64,000 nt of DNA from Elusimicrobia bacterium RIFOXYA2_FULL_47_53 (GTDB lineage Bacteria; Elusimicrobiota; Endomicrobiia; Endomicrobiales; XYA2-FULL-47-53). Where the stretch lies: the NCBI GenBank assembly GCA_001800315.1, contig MGVE01000010.1:1-64000 (forward strand), in the 5' to 3' direction. This document shows positions 38,600 to 48,771 of this stretch, piece by piece. The position numbers and the translations under genes were made by a program. The notes under the pieces were generated by a model, which worked only from the letters and a program-made list of their open reading frames with translations, had not been told where the DNA came from and did no database searches. The first letter of the stretch is position 1, and each line of letters starts with the position of its first letter.

Positions 38600-39718
38600 C
38601 TATTGTTTATCAGCGCCGCTTTTTCTATTGCCAAAAGCCAGATGGCCCTGAAATTCAACAAGATAGATGTTTAAGATCGTAAGAAATATCGCGGCTATCA
38701 GCGGCCCGATTATAAAACCCGCCGGCCCGAACATCACTATACCGCCCAAAGTTGAGAAGAAAACGATAAGATCGTGCATTCCAGAGTGCATTCCAACGAT
38801 CCTGGGGCGGAGAAAATTATCAATCAGGGACACAACAAAAACGCTTAAAAGTATTATCGCTATGCCGTGAAAGGTGTCACCCAGGATTATCTGAACGACT
38901 CCCGTTGGAATAAGCACGGCTCCGGGCCCGACAAAAGGAATCAGGGCAAAAACAAACATTACAATACCCCAGAGCATCCAGGCGTCTATACCGAAAATAA
39001 GGAGGATCATGGTGCCGAGAAAACTCTGGATGAGAGCGACCAGAAGGGTACCCTTAACAGTCGCGCTGGATATCGCGGCAAACTTGTTGACTATCAGGTC
39101 CTTGTGCTCGGAGCTTAAAGGGACAACAGACCTGATCTTACCGATTATTTTCTGGCCGTCCCTCAAAAGATAAAATATTGAAAAGAGAATTATAAAAAGA
39201 TCTATTATTCCGCGAAGCGTGGCCCTTGATGTAGTTTTTATTACAGACGCCACAGTATTAGCGAGATTTTTGACGGCATCGTGAACAATGGCATTGAGGT
39301 CTATTCTGCCTATATCAAGCCACCTGCCTACCTGAGTGCTTTTAATCTGGCCTATTATGCCGGTTTCTCCCCGCTGTGCCAGTTCCCTTAACCTGGGCTC
39401 AGCCGTCTGAAAAAGGTCTACGGCCTGAGATAAGACTATTTTAAATATTATAAATACCGGTATAAAGACGACTATCAGTACAATAAGACAGCTGAAAAAT
39501 GCCGCCACGCCGCGCCGGTTTCCGAAAAGTTTTAAGAGCAGTTCAAAGACAGGGAAAATTATCGTGGCAAAAACGGCGGCAAGAATTATCTCAATAATAA
39601 AAATCCTGATGACGCCTAAAAAAGCCGCTAGGGAAAGCATAAAAGCTATGAGGAGGAAATATTTAGCAAATCTGCGGTCATCCGCTGTCACTTCGTTCTT
39701 GCTGGTTTCATTAGTCAT
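38600..39718 (-). CDS. AI-2E family transporter
   Basis: Multi-TM; FGIDAWMLWGIVMFVFALIPFVGPGAVLIPTGV...DNFLRPRIVG. Confidence 0.9.
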   Translation of the reverse strand: MTNETSKNEVTADDRRFAKYFLLIAFMLSLAAFLGVIRIFIIEIILAAVFATIIFPVFELLLKLFGNRRGVAAFFSCLIVLIVVFIPVFIIFKIVLSQAVDLFQTAEPRLRELAQRGETGIIGQIKSTQVGRWLDIGRIDLNAIVHDAVKNLANTVASVIKTTSRATLRGIIDLFIILFSIFYLLRDGQKIIGKIRSVVPLSSEHKDLIVNKFAAISSATVKGTLLVALIQSFLGTMILLIFGIDAWMLWGIVMFVFALIPFVGPGAVLIPTGVVQIILGDTFHGIAIILLSVFVVSLIDNFLRPRIVGMHSGMHDLIVFFSTLGGIVMFGPAGFIIGPLIAAIFLTILNIYLVEFQGHLAFGNRKSGADKQ

Positions 39719-39836
39719 ATTATCTCCGGTGGTTCATTGAGTTTAAATATCCTACCCATTTGGCCGCATTTTGTCAACACTGCCGCCGTGCTGAGTGATT
39801 TTGGCGTTAAATCTTCGGCCCGCGCCGGCCTTCCGG

Positions 39837-40733
39837 CTAAACGCCGGCAAGATTTTCGGATAGTTGTTGCGGGCTTCTCGCGCCGACAATCGCGCAGGAG
39901 ATATTTTCGTTTTTCAAGGCCCAGGTGAGCGCGTAGGCCGCCGGAGTTTGTCCGGCAGATCTCGCCTCGGCAATAAAATCCCTCAGCCTCGGAGCGCAGT
40001 CGTCAATATTTTTATCACAAAAAAAATCGTCCCGTTTTCTGTGGTCGTCCATAGGGAGGCCGAGTACCCTGTCTTTTGTCATACAACCCGAGAGGAAACC
40101 CTTTTTCAGCACGCCGTAGGCAAGCACAGCTATGCCGTTCTTTTTGCAAAAATGCAGAAGTTCGCTCTCAATCTCTCTCTCCAGATAATTATAGGGAAGC
40201 TGAATGGAAACAGGCAGGCCCAGAGGTATTACGCGCTTAAGCTGATCCACGCTGAAATTACAGACTCCGGCGTTTTTTATCTTTCCCTCGGCTTTCAAGC
40301 CAAGAAGCGCCGACCAGCCCTCTTCTATGGCGCTCTCAGGCAATGGCCAGTGAATCTGGTAAAGGTCAATAGCCTCAACTCTAAGCCTTCTGAGGCTTTC
40401 CTCTGCCTCGCGCCTTATGCTGGCGGAAGTTAATTTTTTATCTATCCTTCTTTTCTCGTCCCATAGAAGGCCGCACTTGGTAGCGATAAAAGGTTTGACG
40501 CTCAAATCCTTTACCACCCCGCCAATGACTTCCTCGGAATGGCCGAAACCGTAGAGAGGAGCGGTATCAATCCAGTTAACCCCAAGTTCCATCGCCCGGC
40601 CTATGGTGGCCGCCGACAATTTATCGTCCTGCGGACCCCAGGAATAACGCCAGCCTCCTCCGCCAAAGGCCCAGCTGCCAAGCCCCGCGCGAGAAAATTC
40701 AAGTCCGTCTCTGCCAATCTTAACTATATTCAT
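39837..40733 (-). CDS. Aldo/keto reductase
   Basis: WIDTAPLYGFGHSEEVIGGVV...DLYQIHWP...CAIVGARSPQQLSENL; ATG at 40731-40733 preferred over the upstream start. Confidence 0.85.
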   Translation of the reverse strand: MNIVKIGRDGLEFSRAGLGSWAFGGGGWRYSWGPQDDKLSAATIGRAMELGVNWIDTAPLYGFGHSEEVIGGVVKDLSVKPFIATKCGLLWDEKRRIDKKLTSASIRREAEESLRRLRVEAIDLYQIHWPLPESAIEEGWSALLGLKAEGKIKNAGVCNFSVDQLKRVIPLGLPVSIQLPYNYLEREIESELLHFCKKNGIAVLAYGVLKKGFLSGCMTKDRVLGLPMDDHRKRDDFFCDKNIDDCAPRLRDFIAEARSAGQTPAAYALTWALKNENISCAIVGARSPQQLSENLAGV

Positions 40734-40738
40734 ATAAT

Positions 40739-42745
40739 TTACCAGTACCAGTGCGAGGCGCCGGTGTTTAAAACTTCCTTCCACATTGCCGTTGGTTCCA
40801 TGCAGAGGTAAACCCGCGCGCCGCTGGCGCCTTTGTTGATCCAGGATGACATCTTTTTATAAATCTCAGCCCTTAATGCGGTGTGGTATCTTATTTTTTT
40901 ATCAAAACCCGCGAGCATCTCATCGTAGAGAAAAGCCGCGCCGGGGAAACGCTTCTCGGCCGCCGCTTTTAAAGACCTGTGAAACCGCAGAGTTCCCAGG
41001 CTTATCCATTCAATTCTCGGCACCGCCTCAAGCATCATGTCAACAACTTCCCTGTATTCTTTTTCCCAGGAGGGAAAATATATTATCGGATCAAAATGAA
41101 AACCAATTTTATAACCGGCCTCAAAGCATTTTTTCGCGGCGGCGAGCCTCTTCTCCAGAGAAGCGGAGCCCAGCTCGTTATCTTTTACAACGGAGCCCGG
41201 ATTTAAAGACCACGAAACCACGGTTTTACCATTATGCTCCAGGCCGATAAGGTTTGACACATTATCGCTTTTTGTTTTTAGCTCAAACAAAACATTTTTT
41301 GCGCTGAAATATGGCACAAGGCGTTTGGAATACCCGGTTATATGGTCAAGCGCGAGCGAATCGGTAAACTCTCCGGTGCCGATTCTTAACAGCCGCTCCG
41401 CCTGTCCCAAAAGGTATTCGTCAAATTTTTCAACAAAATCTTCAACATTTGAGTCAATTACTATGCCGGGGCTGTTGGTGTAATGCTGAAGGTAGCAATA
41501 ACTGCAGTCATACGGACAGCCAAACCCCAAATTAATGACATGGTAATCGCAGCAGACCGCGCCTTTTGTACAGGGACAGGCCTTAGCAAAATCCCATTTT
41601 TGCTCCGCCACAAAAAGCTCTCTTTTCCCAAGGCCCGGAGCAGCCCTTCCGGCAGACCGGTAATCCTTCAGGCTTGCAATCTGCTCGCACGGCACATCGG
41701 GATAAAGCCGCCTGACATTTTCCGCCAGGAGGCTTCCTGCCGAAGCATTTTCAATAAATATCCTTTCCGGATAAAAAGCTCCCCGGTGTTTTATTTCATC
41801 TGTCGCCGCCTCTTCTAATTTCGGGAAGAATACCGAAAACTCCTCCAAAGCGTGAGTCACGGGATACCTTCTCTTTATCAGATACTGCTTTATCTTTGAA
41901 AATTTGTCCAGAAACCCCAGTTCCCTCTCACCGATCGCGCGGGCAATTTCCCCCTCCGACAAGATATCCTCAGCCGGTTTACCCTCGCGTTTTGATATTT
42001 CAAAGACAAGCCTGGATAATTCATTTAATTTGTTAACTCCGAGCTTAAGCCCGGTTTTTTCAAGAACCAGCTCGCGCAAAGGCTGCTTTGCGCCGCCTGA
42101 CAAAAAATCAAGGGAGGTTTTTACCGCCCTGTCGCGGGCAATAATAATTTTCTCTCTGTCAGCCGCGGAATGCTTTCCGTCAAAAGGTTTGACGAACGGC
42201 TGGTCGGTCACATACAAAACTGCCGCTGCCGCCATCCCAAGCCGCTTTGCCTCGGCATAAAAGTAAAACAGCTCAAGATCCAGCGCTCCGACGCCTTTAC
42301 CGGAGAGATTGCTAACCAGTTCCCTGCTCTCGTTCTCCACGGAATCAACACTGCAGACCGCGGGCTTTGAAATATTTATGCCGTTTGCAGTAAAATATTT
42401 CTCAAGCTCCTTAAAATACTTCTCTTCCGGTTCCGTGCTCTGCTCTTTCAGATTTTGAGCCCGGGACGGCAGCGCTATTGCGCCTATTTCCAGCCCTCCT
42501 ATGGCGCCGCAACTTCCGAGAAAAAGCAATTTCTTGACCCCGGAGGCTTTAGCCAGAGCCATGGCGCTTTTAACAGCTTTCTCGCCGATACCGCAGCGTA
42601 TTACGGCCATCCTGCCGCTATGCAAAACTCTTAAACCGTAAAGGTCAAGGGATCTGCTCCCGGGAAGATGCTGAGAAAAATACCGTTCAGGCAAAAAGGG
42701 AGTTATTATTACTTCGGAAGCTGAGAAACCTGTGTTTGATGGCAT
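40739..42745 (-). CDS. Nucleoside phosphorylase-like / spore photoproduct lyase-like radical SAM fusion
   Basis: N-terminal VIRCGIGEKAVKSAMALAKASGVKKLLFLGSCGAIG...GALDLELFYFY; C-terminal INLGFGCPYDCSYCYLQHYTNSPGIVIDSN. Confidence 0.75.
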   Translation of the reverse strand: MPSNTGFSASEVIITPFLPERYFSQHLPGSRSLDLYGLRVLHSGRMAVIRCGIGEKAVKSAMALAKASGVKKLLFLGSCGAIGGLEIGAIALPSRAQNLKEQSTEPEEKYFKELEKYFTANGINISKPAVCSVDSVENESRELVSNLSGKGVGALDLELFYFYAEAKRLGMAAAAVLYVTDQPFVKPFDGKHSAADREKIIIARDRAVKTSLDFLSGGAKQPLRELVLEKTGLKLGVNKLNELSRLVFEISKREGKPAEDILSEGEIARAIGERELGFLDKFSKIKQYLIKRRYPVTHALEEFSVFFPKLEEAATDEIKHRGAFYPERIFIENASAGSLLAENVRRLYPDVPCEQIASLKDYRSAGRAAPGLGKRELFVAEQKWDFAKACPCTKGAVCCDYHVINLGFGCPYDCSYCYLQHYTNSPGIVIDSNVEDFVEKFDEYLLGQAERLLRIGTGEFTDSLALDHITGYSKRLVPYFSAKNVLFELKTKSDNVSNLIGLEHNGKTVVSWSLNPGSVVKDNELGSASLEKRLAAAKKCFEAGYKIGFHFDPIIYFPSWEKEYREVVDMMLEAVPRIEWISLGTLRFHRSLKAAAEKRFPGAAFLYDEMLAGFDKKIRYHTALRAEIYKKMSSWINKGASGARVYLCMEPTAMWKEVLNTGASHWYW

Positions 42746-42746
42746 T

Positions 42747-43778
42747 TTAGGCCGGCTTATTCCCGCGGGCTCTCTTAAGCCCGAGGCCAATTATAATATT
42801 TATAAGTTTTCCGAAGGGTATGCCGCCTTTCGCGGCGGAAGCGGCGAAATCTTCGCTCTCGCAGAGCTCGGGGTTGGCGTTCGCCTCAATAACGCGGAAA
42901 TCGCCGTCCGCCCTTAAGCGCAGGTCAAACCTGGCATAAGCGTCCAGCCCGAGCGCCGAATAAGCTTTTTCACACACGGACTTCATATTTTTTAGAACCA
43001 CCGGATTAATATAATCGGCGGCTTCGTTTTTTATGTCCCATTTTTTTCTGTAATTGTCATCCCATTTGGCGCTGTAAGTCGCTATTTTGCCGTCTTCCCG
43101 CTTCATCTTATTAAACTTCAGCTCCCAGGGCGGCAAAACGGTAACTTTTCCTCCGTAGCCGAAAACTCCGAAATATATCTCTCTGCCCGGAACATACTCC
43201 TCTACAATGGCGTCTTTTCCAAGGCTGTTATGTATATGCGAAACGCGCAAAAGGCATTGCTTTTCATCGGCGGCCAGCGACCGGCGGCTTATCCCGCAGG
43301 AGGCCTCCTCATTTAACGGCTTTACAAAAAACGGGGCCGATAGCTTGGACAGGCCGGCCGTTTTTTCGCCTCTGCGAGCCACAATAAAACCGGGCGCGGG
43401 AATGGAATGATGTTTTAAAATTGTTTTGGAAACCGCTTTGTTGTTACACAAGACAAGCGGCACTGGAGAACAACCTGTGAAGGGAACTCCGAGCATTTCA
43501 AAAAGCGCCGGGAGGTTATATTCGTTAATGTATTCGCCGAGACAGCCTTCGGCAAGATTAAAAACTATATCCGGCGCGTCTTCCGCAATCTCAGACATCA
43601 ACCGCGAAGGGTCGCCGCTGACAGCAAGGGTTCTTATATTATGCCCGGATTTCTTCAGCGCCCTGAAAACCGATATTTCCGTGCTCCACTCGGGAGTTTT
43701 GCAAAGAGCTGAATAAAAACGCTCCTCCGGCATATCTGCTGAGCCGTCGTGCGCGAGCAGTATGTTAAGCTTTTTCAT
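42747..43778 (-). CDS. D-alanine-D-alanine ligase-like ATP-grasp protein
   Basis: DIVFNLAEGCLGEYINEYNLPALFEMLGVPFTGCSP...VEEYVPGREIYFGVFG...DLRLRADGDFRVIEANANPEL. Confidence 0.8.
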   Translation of the reverse strand: MKKLNILLAHDGSADMPEERFYSALCKTPEWSTEISVFRALKKSGHNIRTLAVSGDPSRLMSEIAEDAPDIVFNLAEGCLGEYINEYNLPALFEMLGVPFTGCSPVPLVLCNNKAVSKTILKHHSIPAPGFIVARRGEKTAGLSKLSAPFFVKPLNEEASCGISRRSLAADEKQCLLRVSHIHNSLGKDAIVEEYVPGREIYFGVFGYGGKVTVLPPWELKFNKMKREDGKIATYSAKWDDNYRKKWDIKNEAADYINPVVLKNMKSVCEKAYSALGLDAYARFDLRLRADGDFRVIEANANPELCESEDFAASAAKGGIPFGKLINIIIGLGLKRARGNKPA

Positions 43779-44023
43779 TTATTTTTAAACCAGTTGCGAG
43801 GATTGAGGTATTTGCGGTAATGAGTCAAAAGCTCTTTGCCGAGCATAAGCCCGCCGATCCAGGTCAGCGCCTGGCCGCCGATGACAAGGACAGCCGTCAA
43901 AACACCCTTTTGCTTAAGAGAGAGCGGCATAAATGGCACATAGGCTATTACCGGAATAAAGAGAAGTGAAAAGATTACCAGCCCCAGCCCAACCCATTTT
44001 AATATTGATTTTTTCTTTTCCAT
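43775..44023 (-). CDS. Small two-TM membrane protein
   Basis: IFSLLFIPVIAYVPFMPLSLKQKGVLTAVLVIGGQALTWIGGLMLGKELL. Confidence 0.55.
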   Translation of the reverse strand: MEKKKSILKWVGLGLVIFSLLFIPVIAYVPFMPLSLKQKGVLTAVLVIGGQALTWIGGLMLGKELLTHYRKYLNPRNWFKNK

Positions 44024-44209
44024 GTTTAAGTTATATCAAATATTGCCTGCGTGGGCAACCGGCTGTAAATCAGTGATAAGTGATAAGCGGTAAGTTTTAA
44101 GTTGAGTCAGTTGAAAAACCCTTAATATGGCCCCCGCAGGGAGATCAGTATGACGGCTTGGTTTGTGACTTTAAGACACTTAGGGGCTTTTTGTTTTCCA
44201 TACCCCTTC

Positions 44210-44321
44210 CGAGCCGATTATGAGCAAAAGTGTTTTGGGATGTCTTCAGTCTTGCTTGTTTGACCTGCCGGCAAGGCAGGGAGTTTGCAAGACTGCCTAA
44301 AATACTTTTGCGAATGGCTCG
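44210..44321. repeat. Long imperfect stem-loop in a non-coding region
   Basis: CGAGCC..ATTATGAGCAAAAGTGTTTTGGG..CAGTCTTGC pairs with GCAAGACTGCCTAAAATACTTTTGCGAATGGCTCG; a second perfect hairpin GTCCGCAC-GAATAA-GTGCGGAC at 44333-44354. Confidence 0.7.
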
Positions 44322-44502
44322 CGTGGGCGAATGTCCGCACGAATAAGTGCGGACTTCCATGAGGACGCCGAGATGGTGAGGCGTCGCCTTTCTTTATTAT
44401 CGTTCTTTGCGCGCCCAAAGAAAGTTATAATAGGAATAGAGAAATGACCGCGTCGCCTTACCGGATGATTAGGAAAAATCAGCGGTAAGTGGTAAGTTTT
44501 AA

Positions 44503-44711
44503 GTTGAGTCAGTTAAAAAACCCTTAAAAATGCGCTGTCATTGCGATCTCCCGAAGGGAGAGAAGCAATCTCGCTTTTCCGTCGGGAACGACGAGATTGC
44601 CCCGCCACTGAACCTCTGGCGGACTAACGCGTCGTTGCACTCCTCGCCCTCCACAAAAGCTTTGGCGGGCAGGTAAAGACGGCCTGAAACACTTTTTCAA
44701 CTGACTCAAGT
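44503..44711. mobile_element. MITE-like element with GAGTCAGTT TIRs
   Basis: GTTGAGTCAGTTAAAAAACCC ... CACTTTTTCAACTGACTCAAG. Confidence 0.55.
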
Positions 44712-44755
44712 TATGTCGAGGGCGGCCGAAAAATACTGTGTCCTCTTACCGCCTG

Positions 44756-46333
44756 TCACGCAAACCTTAACACTGATTCAACGGCTTTTATGGCGTCCAC
44801 CGCGGAACTGGTTATACCACCGGCATAGCCGGAGCCTTCGCCGACAGGATACAACCCCTTTATCATGGAGGACTCATAATTTTCTTTTCTGAGCATCCTC
44901 AGCGCGCAGGAAGTCCTTGTCTCCGGAGCCAGCAGCACGGCGCTTTCAGAGATAAATTGAGGATATTCCTGAGCCCACTTATTAAAAGCCATCAGCAGGG
45001 ATTTGTTGACAAATTCAGGGAAAATTCCGGCAAGCTCAACTGAAGTTGTTCCCGTTTCACACGAATTGGGATTAAGCGCGCCTGCTCCCCTGCCATGAAT
45101 ATAGTCCATAAGATTTTGGGCCGGCGCCTTCCAGCCGCCGCCGCCCGCCGAAAAAGCCTTTCTTTCTATTTCCCTCTGAAACTCAAGGCCGGCGAATACG
45201 CCGCCTGGGCCGAAATCGGAAGCGTGGCAGGTGACAACTATCGCGGAATTGGAAAAATCTGAATCTCTGGCCGTGTAACTCATCCCGTTTATAACCAGAT
45301 GCCCGTTTTCAGATGAGGCGTTGACCACCTCTCCGCCCGGGCACATACAGAAAGTATATACCCCCCTGCCGAGCCGCCGGTTCGTGTAGGTCAACGAATA
45401 GGTGGCAGAACCTATCTGCCCGCTGTCTTTGTATTTTTCACCGTAGCGAAAAAGGTTGATGAGCTTTGCGGGGTGCTCTACGCGAACTCCGACGGAAACC
45501 GGCTTCTGCTCCAGCTCCAGGCCCGCGGCATGCAAAACGCGGAAGGTATCGTCAGCCGAATGGCCTATGGCAGGCAAAACCAGCCCTGAGCGGTATTTTT
45601 CAAAGTTATTTATTTCTACTCCGGCCGTGGCGCCGTTTTCAACGAGCAAACCCGTCATTTTTGAATCAAAGCGGATTTCGCCTCCGTTTTCAATTATGTA
45701 TTGCCTGATGTTTTTAATGATGCCGCATATAGCGTCCGTGCCGAGATGCGGTTTCTCAACATAAACCAGATCCTTCGGCGCGCCGAACCTGACAAAAGTG
45801 TCAAGTACTTTTGCCGAATACGCGTTATTGCCGTGGCCCCTTGAAAACAGTTTGCCGTCGGAATAGGCCCCGGCGCCGCCTTCTCCGAAGGTTATGTTTG
45901 ACTCTGTGTTAAAAACCCTGTCGCGCGAAAAAGCGGCGACATCCAGGTTTCTCCGCTCAATCATTTTGCCCCGTTCAAAAATAATCGGTTTAACGCCGTG
46001 TTCCAGAAATTCCAAAGCGGCGAACATTCCAGCGGGACCGAAGCCTATTATTACAGGCCTGTCTTTTAATTCTGCGCGGGATTTTGGCAATACGGGTTTT
46101 TCGCGATAGCAGGGAAGGTTTAATTTATTGTCGTATGAATCGGGAACGCGCACCGCGAGAGTTATGCCGTAATAAAACTGCTCTTTGTCGCGGATATCCA
46201 GCGTTTTGGAGAGTATTTTAATTATCTTAATATCTCCCGGGGTTACGCCAAGCTTTTCGGATACAGCCCTCGCGTGTTCCTCGGGGCTATCCAGCTCTAT
46301 TTTAACCGACAAACCGTCAGCGATTAAATCCAA
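44756..46333 (-). CDS. FAD-dependent dehydrogenase (COG2509-like)
   Basis: PVIIGFGPAGMFAALEFLEHGVKPIIFERGK...TFGEGGAGAYSDGKL...PVGEGSGYAGGITSSAVDAI. Confidence 0.85.
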   Translation of the reverse strand: MDLIADGLSVKIELDSPEEHARAVSEKLGVTPGDIKIIKILSKTLDIRDKEQFYYGITLAVRVPDSYDNKLNLPCYREKPVLPKSRAELKDRPVIIGFGPAGMFAALEFLEHGVKPIIFERGKMIERRNLDVAAFSRDRVFNTESNITFGEGGAGAYSDGKLFSRGHGNNAYSAKVLDTFVRFGAPKDLVYVEKPHLGTDAICGIIKNIRQYIIENGGEIRFDSKMTGLLVENGATAGVEINNFEKYRSGLVLPAIGHSADDTFRVLHAAGLELEQKPVSVGVRVEHPAKLINLFRYGEKYKDSGQIGSATYSLTYTNRRLGRGVYTFCMCPGGEVVNASSENGHLVINGMSYTARDSDFSNSAIVVTCHASDFGPGGVFAGLEFQREIERKAFSAGGGGWKAPAQNLMDYIHGRGAGALNPNSCETGTTSVELAGIFPEFVNKSLLMAFNKWAQEYPQFISESAVLLAPETRTSCALRMLRKENYESSMIKGLYPVGEGSGYAGGITSSAVDAIKAVESVLRFA

Positions 46334-46366
46334 ATCTGATCCCTCATAGAGAAACGCCTCAATTTG

Positions 46367-48022
46367 TCACAGGGAAACATACTTCTCATGCACAAGAGCG
46401 GCTATAATCTCGCCGGTAAGGTGATAGGGAACGATAACATCGGAAGCTCCTGCCTCCCTAAGCTTTAAGGCGTGTTCCGTTGAGTCGGCCGTGGCAAGAA
46501 TAAATGAGTCAGGCGCCAGGAACCTGCAGTTCTTCACCAGTTCCATATTTGTCACGCCCTTTAAAAGCATATCCGGAATAGTGGAAAGAACCACCTTAGC
46601 GTCTTTTATGTGGGCATGCTCCAGGGTATTGGTGCTGGCGATATCGCCGAACAGGCCTTTAAGACCGGCCTGCTGTATCTTTTTGAGGTTTTCAAGATGA
46701 AAATCAACCACCAAAATGCTTCTCAATATTTCCGGTTTTACCTTGGATAGTTCCGCGACAAGCGCCTGGGCGCCGCGATGGTAACCAAGGATTATTATGG
46801 GGTAAGATTCGGGTATGGTGCAGACATTTTCGCTCCCCGCGCCCTGCCCGGGAGGACAGGTTTTAAATAAGCGCTCAAAAACCAGATAGAGTTCGTGGCT
46901 GTATTTTATAAGATAGGAAGAAAGTATCGCCGAGAGGGCCATGGTTATTATTATCACGCCCATGATATCCTTTGAAATATGGCCGTAGGTTATGCCCAGC
47001 GCGGCGATAACCAGGGAAAATTCGCTCATCTGAGAGAGATTCAAGCTCGCCACAAAGCTGGTTCTTTTACCGGAACCCGTGGACATAAGAAGAGGGTAGA
47101 CCGAAGCAAAGCGCGAAATTATAATAAACAGGGTTATCAGAAGCCCCATAAGAATTACCTGGGTTCCCGGCATGGTAATTTTCATTCCCAGCGAGATAAA
47201 AAACAGAGTCAGGAAAAAATCCCTCAGAGGCAGGGTTTTCGCGGTGACATGCACGCTGTAAGGAAACACGGAGATAGCTATTCCGGCTATAAGAGCTCCC
47301 ATTTCTTTTGACAGCCCCAGATAACCCGCCGTTCCGGCAATGAGGGCGCACCAGCCTATGGATATAGCAACTATCATCTCCGGGCTGGAAGCCACCATTG
47401 AACAGATATTTTTCAGCACATATTTGCTCAGCACAAAACCGATAGCCAGAAGCAGCGCGCTTTTAAGCAGGGCCACCAGCACCAGAGAAAGCTGGGGGTT
47501 CATAAAATTAGGCTGAAGCGCAAGAATCAGGATAGCCCAGATGTCCTGGATAATAAGAATTCCAACCGTTATTTTTCCGGGCAGGCAGTCCAGCTCCATT
47601 TTATCGTATAAAATCTTTACCACAAGCGCCGTACTGCTTAAAGCGCAGGCTATCGCCAGATACAGCCCAGCGAGGTTCCCGCTTTTTATCCCGTACCCAA
47701 TGAGCGGAAAAACCAAAAGCCCCAGGGCCACGCAGATGACAAACTGGCCCACTCCGGAGACAAGCAGCTGCCTGCCTGAAGAAACAATGGTCTTAAGATC
47801 CATCTCAAGGCCTATTACAAAAAGGAGGAGTATTAAACCGATCTCGGAAAGTATTTCTATGGTTTCAGGCTGTGAAACAAGGCCAAACCCTACTTCAGGG
47901 CCGATTATGGCACCGGCCAGCAGGTAGCCTAAAATTATCGGCTGTTTTAAACGGTGCATAATCACACCGATGACAGTCGCCGCCACTATTGATATTCCTA
48001 TCTCCTGCATTAAGCCGTGCAT
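46367..48022 (-). CDS. Kef-type cation:proton antiporter
   Basis: KQPIILGYLLAGAIIGPEVGFG...ACALSSTALVVKIL; C-terminal TrkA-N-like domain. Confidence 0.88.
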   Translation of the reverse strand: MHGLMQEIGISIVAATVIGVIMHRLKQPIILGYLLAGAIIGPEVGFGLVSQPETIEILSEIGLILLLFVIGLEMDLKTIVSSGRQLLVSGVGQFVICVALGLLVFPLIGYGIKSGNLAGLYLAIACALSSTALVVKILYDKMELDCLPGKITVGILIIQDIWAILILALQPNFMNPQLSLVLVALLKSALLLAIGFVLSKYVLKNICSMVASSPEMIVAISIGWCALIAGTAGYLGLSKEMGALIAGIAISVFPYSVHVTAKTLPLRDFFLTLFFISLGMKITMPGTQVILMGLLITLFIIISRFASVYPLLMSTGSGKRTSFVASLNLSQMSEFSLVIAALGITYGHISKDIMGVIIITMALSAILSSYLIKYSHELYLVFERLFKTCPPGQGAGSENVCTIPESYPIIILGYHRGAQALVAELSKVKPEILRSILVVDFHLENLKKIQQAGLKGLFGDIASTNTLEHAHIKDAKVVLSTIPDMLLKGVTNMELVKNCRFLAPDSFILATADSTEHALKLREAGASDVIVPYHLTGEIIAALVHEKYVSL

Positions 48023-48103
48023 ATCCGCGCCTTTATAAACAAATTTATACTGATATCTTACGAATTATATAATTTTGACCATTTTATATCAAACGAATAA
48101 AAA

Positions 48104-48133
48104 AAAACCGCCCGTAAATACGAGCGGTTTTAT
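48104..48133. terminator. Rho-independent terminator
   Basis: AAAACCGCCCGTAAATACGAGCGGTTTT. Confidence 0.65.
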
Positions 48134-48173
48134 CAGTTTGATTTCGTAAAAACTAAGCCATAAGAGAAAGAAT

Positions 48174-48407
48174 CTATTTGGTTGAGCAGGTGCCGTCCCC
48201 AATGCCAAACCTTGCCAGCATTGTCATTGCAGGGCACCACTTAGTAAAAATCGACTGGATTAGCCCCGCGGCAAACAGAACGGGGATAATCAAAAACGCG
48301 CAGTTGACATAATAAGCCAGAGCTATACCCCCAAGAACTACAACCCCGGTTATCAGCCTTAAAAACTCCTCAGCGTTCATGGATGGACTCACCTTTATTT
48401 TATTCAT
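48174..48407 (-). CDS. YgaP-type transmembrane (DUF2892) protein
   Basis: SMNAEEFLRLITGVVVLGGIALAYYVN...FTKWCPAMTMLARFGIG. Confidence 0.7.
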   Translation of the reverse strand: MNKIKVSPSMNAEEFLRLITGVVVLGGIALAYYVNCAFLIIPVLFAAGLIQSIFTKWCPAMTMLARFGIGDGTCSTK

Positions 48408-48598
48408 AGTATTTTAATGGCCTCCACCGGGCAGACCCGCTCGCAGCCGGCCAGCCGGTCGCATTTTGAATGGTCGGTAACCTCGCATTTCCCGCTCTTG
48501 CCGTCAATATAGAGAATATTTTGCGGGCACATAGCCACGCACACCCCGCATCCCACGCACGCCTCCCTGTCAATCGCCACCGTAACACTGCCGTTCAT
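48404..48598 (-). CDS. 4Fe-4S ferredoxin
   Basis: CVGCGVCVAMCPQNIL...CDRLAGCERVCPVEAIKI. Confidence 0.8.
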   Translation of the reverse strand: MNGSVTVAIDREACVGCGVCVAMCPQNILYIDGKSGKCEVTDHSKCDRLAGCERVCPVEAIKIL

Positions 48599-48622
48599 TT
48601 AACGCCTCCTTGTTATATCCTT

Positions 48623-48642
48623 ATATCGCAATATTACGATAT
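48623..48642. promoter_or_regulatory. ArsR-type operator candidate
   Basis: ATATCGCAATATTACGATAT; overlaps the promoter TTGACA (48654-48659)-17-TAATAT (48631-48636). Confidence 0.7.
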
Positions 48643-48771
48643 TTTGATAGTTTTGTCAAGAGGCTTTTTGGGGAAAATAAAAAATTGCCCGTTTTAGAGG
48701 CAATCAAAACTACCCGCCAACCACACGCCGCGGGAACCTGTTTTCGGTAAAACCCAAGACAGACATATTAT

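Noticed and set aside
44145-44709. Short minus-strand ORFs in the repeat island
   Set aside because: They lie wholly in hairpin/MITE-like sequence with no RBS-supported start or family resemblance.
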